Of a stretch of DNA of 64,000 bases, positions 62,901-64,000 are shown in pieces. Each line of letters opens with the position of its first letter. The stretch's first letter is position 1. The DNA comes from Oxalobacteraceae bacterium AB_14 (GTDB lineage Bacteria > Pseudomonadota > Gammaproteobacteria > Burkholderiales > Burkholderiaceae_D). The notes under the pieces are model-generated. The model was not told the DNA's origin and did no database searches. It was given only the letters and a program-made list of their open reading frames with translations. A program made the position numbers and the translations under genes. The stretch spans positions 873,785-937,784 of the forward strand of contig KB906725.1 of assembly GCA_000381565.1 (NCBI GenBank), in the 5' to 3' direction.

Positions 62901-64000
62901 CCGGCGCGTATCGTGCCGTTGCCGGCGCTGCCGCTGACCAGCAGCGGCAAGATCGACAAGGCCGCGCTGGCGGCCATGGCGCCGCCGCCGGAGCGCGACA
63001 CCGACGCGCCCGAGCAGGCGCCGGCCACGCCGCTGCAGCACGACATTGCCGCCGTCTGGCAGGCGGTGTTGAAAATCGACGCCATCGGCGTGCACCGCAA
63101 CTTCTTCGATTTGGGCGGCAATTCGCTGCTGGCCATGCAGATCGTCAACCGCCTCACCAAGTTGTTCGGGCGCGCGGTCCCGCTGCAATCGATCTTTGAC
63201 GAACCGACCATCGCCGGCCTGGCCGCCGCCCTCGAACGCGACGCGCCCGAGGCGCAAAGCGACGGCGCGCCGCCGCTGCTGCCGGCCGACCGCGCCGGCC
63301 CGCTGGGCAACCGCTTCCAGCAATCGTTCGCCCAGCAGCGCCTGTGGTTCCTCGAGCAGCTCGACCCGCACAGCACCACCTACAACGTGCCGCAGTTGCT
63401 GCTGCTCGACGGCGACTTCGACGCCGACGCCTTCCAGGGCGCGCTCGACGACGTCGTCGCGCGCCACGAAAGCCTGCGCACCACGTTCTCGATGGAGCTC
63501 GGACGCGGCGACAAAGCGGGCGCGGTGCAAACCGTCGCCGAGGCTTCCTCGTGCGGCATCCACCTGGCCAACCTGGAAACCTTGCCGGAGCACGAGCGCG
63601 AGGCGCGCGCGCGCAAGCTGCTCGAGCAGGAGGTGGCGCGCCCGTTCGACGTCGTCAACGGCCCGGTGTTGCGCGTCAATCTGATCCGCCTGGCGGCGCG
63701 GCGCCATCTGCTGCTGATTAATATGCACCACCTGGTCACCGACGCCTGGTCGATGGGCATCTTCATGCGCGAGCTCAGTGAGCTGTACGCGGCGCGCCGG
63801 CAGGGCCGCGCGCCCTACCTGCCGGCGCTGGCCATCCAGTACGCCGACTTCGCGCTGTGGCAAAAGGACTGGCTGCAGTTCGGCGTGCTCGAAGAGATGC
63901 TGTACCACTGGCAGAGCAAGCTGCAGGGCGCGCCGGCCGGCGTCAGGCTGCCGGCCGACACGGCGCCGCCGGCGCTGCCGGACGACGAGGGCGGGCTGGC
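59994..64000 (+). CDS. Nonribosomal peptide synthetase, 5' part (C-A-PCP-C...), continues beyond window
   Basis: The visible 1335 residues begin MHADKNLTEDRQQLLSL. A condensation domain (about 40-470) has MHHIVADGWS (about 173). An adenylation domain (about 505-990) has A3 YTSGSTGQPKG (about 653), NLYGPTEN and A10 SSGKIDKAAL (about 982). A carrier domain has FFDLGGNSLLAM (Ser about 1043). A second condensation domain starts near 1105 and has MHHLVTDAWS. Hand alignment to GrsA gives specificity residues D-A-I-F-L-G-L-V-V-K, nearest to Leu-like hydrophobic codes. A leading C domain suggests an acylated start or delivery from a separate carrier. No epimerase domain lies in the first module. Confidence 0.94.
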   Translation, partial: MHADKNLTEDRQQLLSLCLAKKGIVRGGPQRLPRRADSADADAQLSFAQQRLWLLDRLDPGAPTYNIPIAVRIDGALDVDALERALAEIVRRHEVLRTTFAAGADGPLQRIAPAGDFAVRHEDLSALDADARELALQQRIGASAGQRFDLAAAPPLGVTLLRCGEQAHVLLIAMHHIVADGWSLGVLLRELGALYGAYDIGRPSPLPELTIQYADYAAWERAGLTPALLAAQLDYWRGRLAGAPALSTFPTDKPRGAAVGSAGASACATLAPRTLEQLRRYAAAQGVTPFMVFLAAFKALIARYSGTTDIVVGTPVWNREHPDVEPLIGFFVNTLVLRTDLSGDPSFDQLLERVKESALGAFAHSELPFEQLVDDLGIERHPHEVPLLRMMFTLSQERPATADTTPGELTWHQLDVDSRTAKFDITMNVAERGDDASIVIEYKTGLFEADTMERLLGHFQQLLDGVAERPETALSRLPLLTAAERDLQLRHWNGGAGGGQAADVRHLVETQAALRPDALALADDDQSISYGELDARANRLARALRARGVGRGQLVAIAMQRSADMAIATLAIMKAGAAFLTLDLGHPAERVAAIVADAGVALVLTRAADAALAPAGDILCLDGADDAALIAAQPADALPPDTAAAADDLAYVVYTSGSTGQPKGVEVTHGALANLVDWQQRAFAVTPADRASQLAGAAFDATLIEWWAYLCAGASVHVVDDRTRLEPARLIAWLAARGITVAFMPTPLLEASLDEAWPAGMALRALLVGGAALRRRPPAGLPFTLYNLYGPTENAVVSTWTAIGADGERAPAIGRPVDGVEVYVLDAHGAPVPAGVAGELHLGGRNLARGYRTDAALTAERFVPHPFNAHPAARLYRSGDQARFRADGTLEFLGRADDQVKIRGARVEPGEVEHALYQVDGIRAAAVLALRHDDGETCLAAYIELRDGADLQEHALRQALRQRLPSYMVPARIVPLPALPLTSSGKIDKAALAAMAPPPERDTDAPEQAPATPLQHDIAAVWQAVLKIDAIGVHRNFFDLGGNSLLAMQIVNRLTKLFGRAVPLQSIFDEPTIAGLAAALERDAPEAQSDGAPPLLPADRAGPLGNRFQQSFAQQRLWFLEQLDPHSTTYNVPQLLLLDGDFDADAFQGALDDVVARHESLRTTFSMELGRGDKAGAVQTVAEASSCGIHLANLETLPEHEREARARKLLEQEVARPFDVVNGPVLRVNLIRLAARRHLLLINMHHLVTDAWSMGIFMRELSELYAARRQGRAPYLPALAIQYADFALWQKDWLQFGVLEEMLYHWQSKLQGAPAGVRLPADTAPPALPDDEGGL

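Noticed and set aside
61416..63908. 830-codon antisense open frame under the NRPS
   Set aside because: The sense frame has complete C, A and PCP motifs; the antisense product is compositionally biased and unrecognisable.

Overview
The window is high-GC DNA with dense, short-spaced operons. It looks like a betaproteobacterial chromosome of the Oxalobacteraceae type (Massilia, Duganella or Janthinobacterium). The basis is gene content and order (kdsD-kdsC-lptCAB-rpoN-hpf; ptsN-hprK-rapZ; ubiE-ubiJ-ubiB; a fad operon with FadN-type order) and protein resemblance recalled from memory. No database search was possible. No tRNA, rRNA or CRISPR array was seen.

Region 1 (1-27480) is mostly housekeeping. 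It holds a KefB/C-type antiporter (cut by the window edge), the Kdo/LPS-export operon kdsD-kdsC-lptC-lptA-lptB leading into rpoN and hpf, an acyl-CoA hydrolase, a HigBA-like toxin-antitoxin pair whose antitoxin lacks part of its helix-turn-helix, the rapZ-hprK-ptsN block on the minus strand, queF, ilvA, a very large FAD/Fe-S oxidoreductase with HIT and DUF971 genes, a secreted hydrolase, and ubiquinone genes ubiE, ubiJ and ubiB. Beside the hprK stop lies a second, silently diverged copy of the last eight hprK codons. Region 2 (27521-41221) holds aspS, nudB, a DUF4160/DUF2442 pair, a YbhP-like protein plus ClsB, an S4 RNA-binding protein, and a TetR-headed beta-oxidation operon.

Region 3 (41232-46581) is a mobile-DNA junkyard. 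An IS1634-like element with 16-bp inverted repeats sits in the C-terminal part of a DDE transposase. That transposase belongs to a decayed heteromeric transposon with a zinc-ribbon accessory protein and a TnsA-like endonuclease. An N-terminally short tyrosine recombinase follows. Region 4 (46582-48461) has a Tat-exported alpha/beta hydrolase behind a repeated 12-bp motif, and a broken solute-binding-protein gene.

Region 5 (48506-64000) is the most interesting part: a quorum-sensing-linked nonribosomal peptide locus. It encodes a divergent LuxI-type synthase, a 59-aa ORF, a Sfp/EntD-type phosphopantetheinyl transferase, an orphan adenylation-tail plus carrier protein, an HlyD/MacB-type export system split over two operons, three Asp/Asn beta-hydroxylase paralogues, a cytochrome P450, and the start of an NRPS (C-A-PCP-C...). 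Five lux-box-like palindromes (CTGTCA-N4-TGACAG) lie in this locus and I noticed none elsewhere. Four of them are each followed, exactly 23 nt later, by a TYYAATG -10 element in front of luxI, the PPTase gene, the carrier-protein operon and the NRPS. The fifth faces the divergent permease-hydroxylase-P450 operon. The simplest reading is one LuxR-type regulon making, modifying and exporting a hydroxylated, probably acylated peptide. No luxR gene is in the window.
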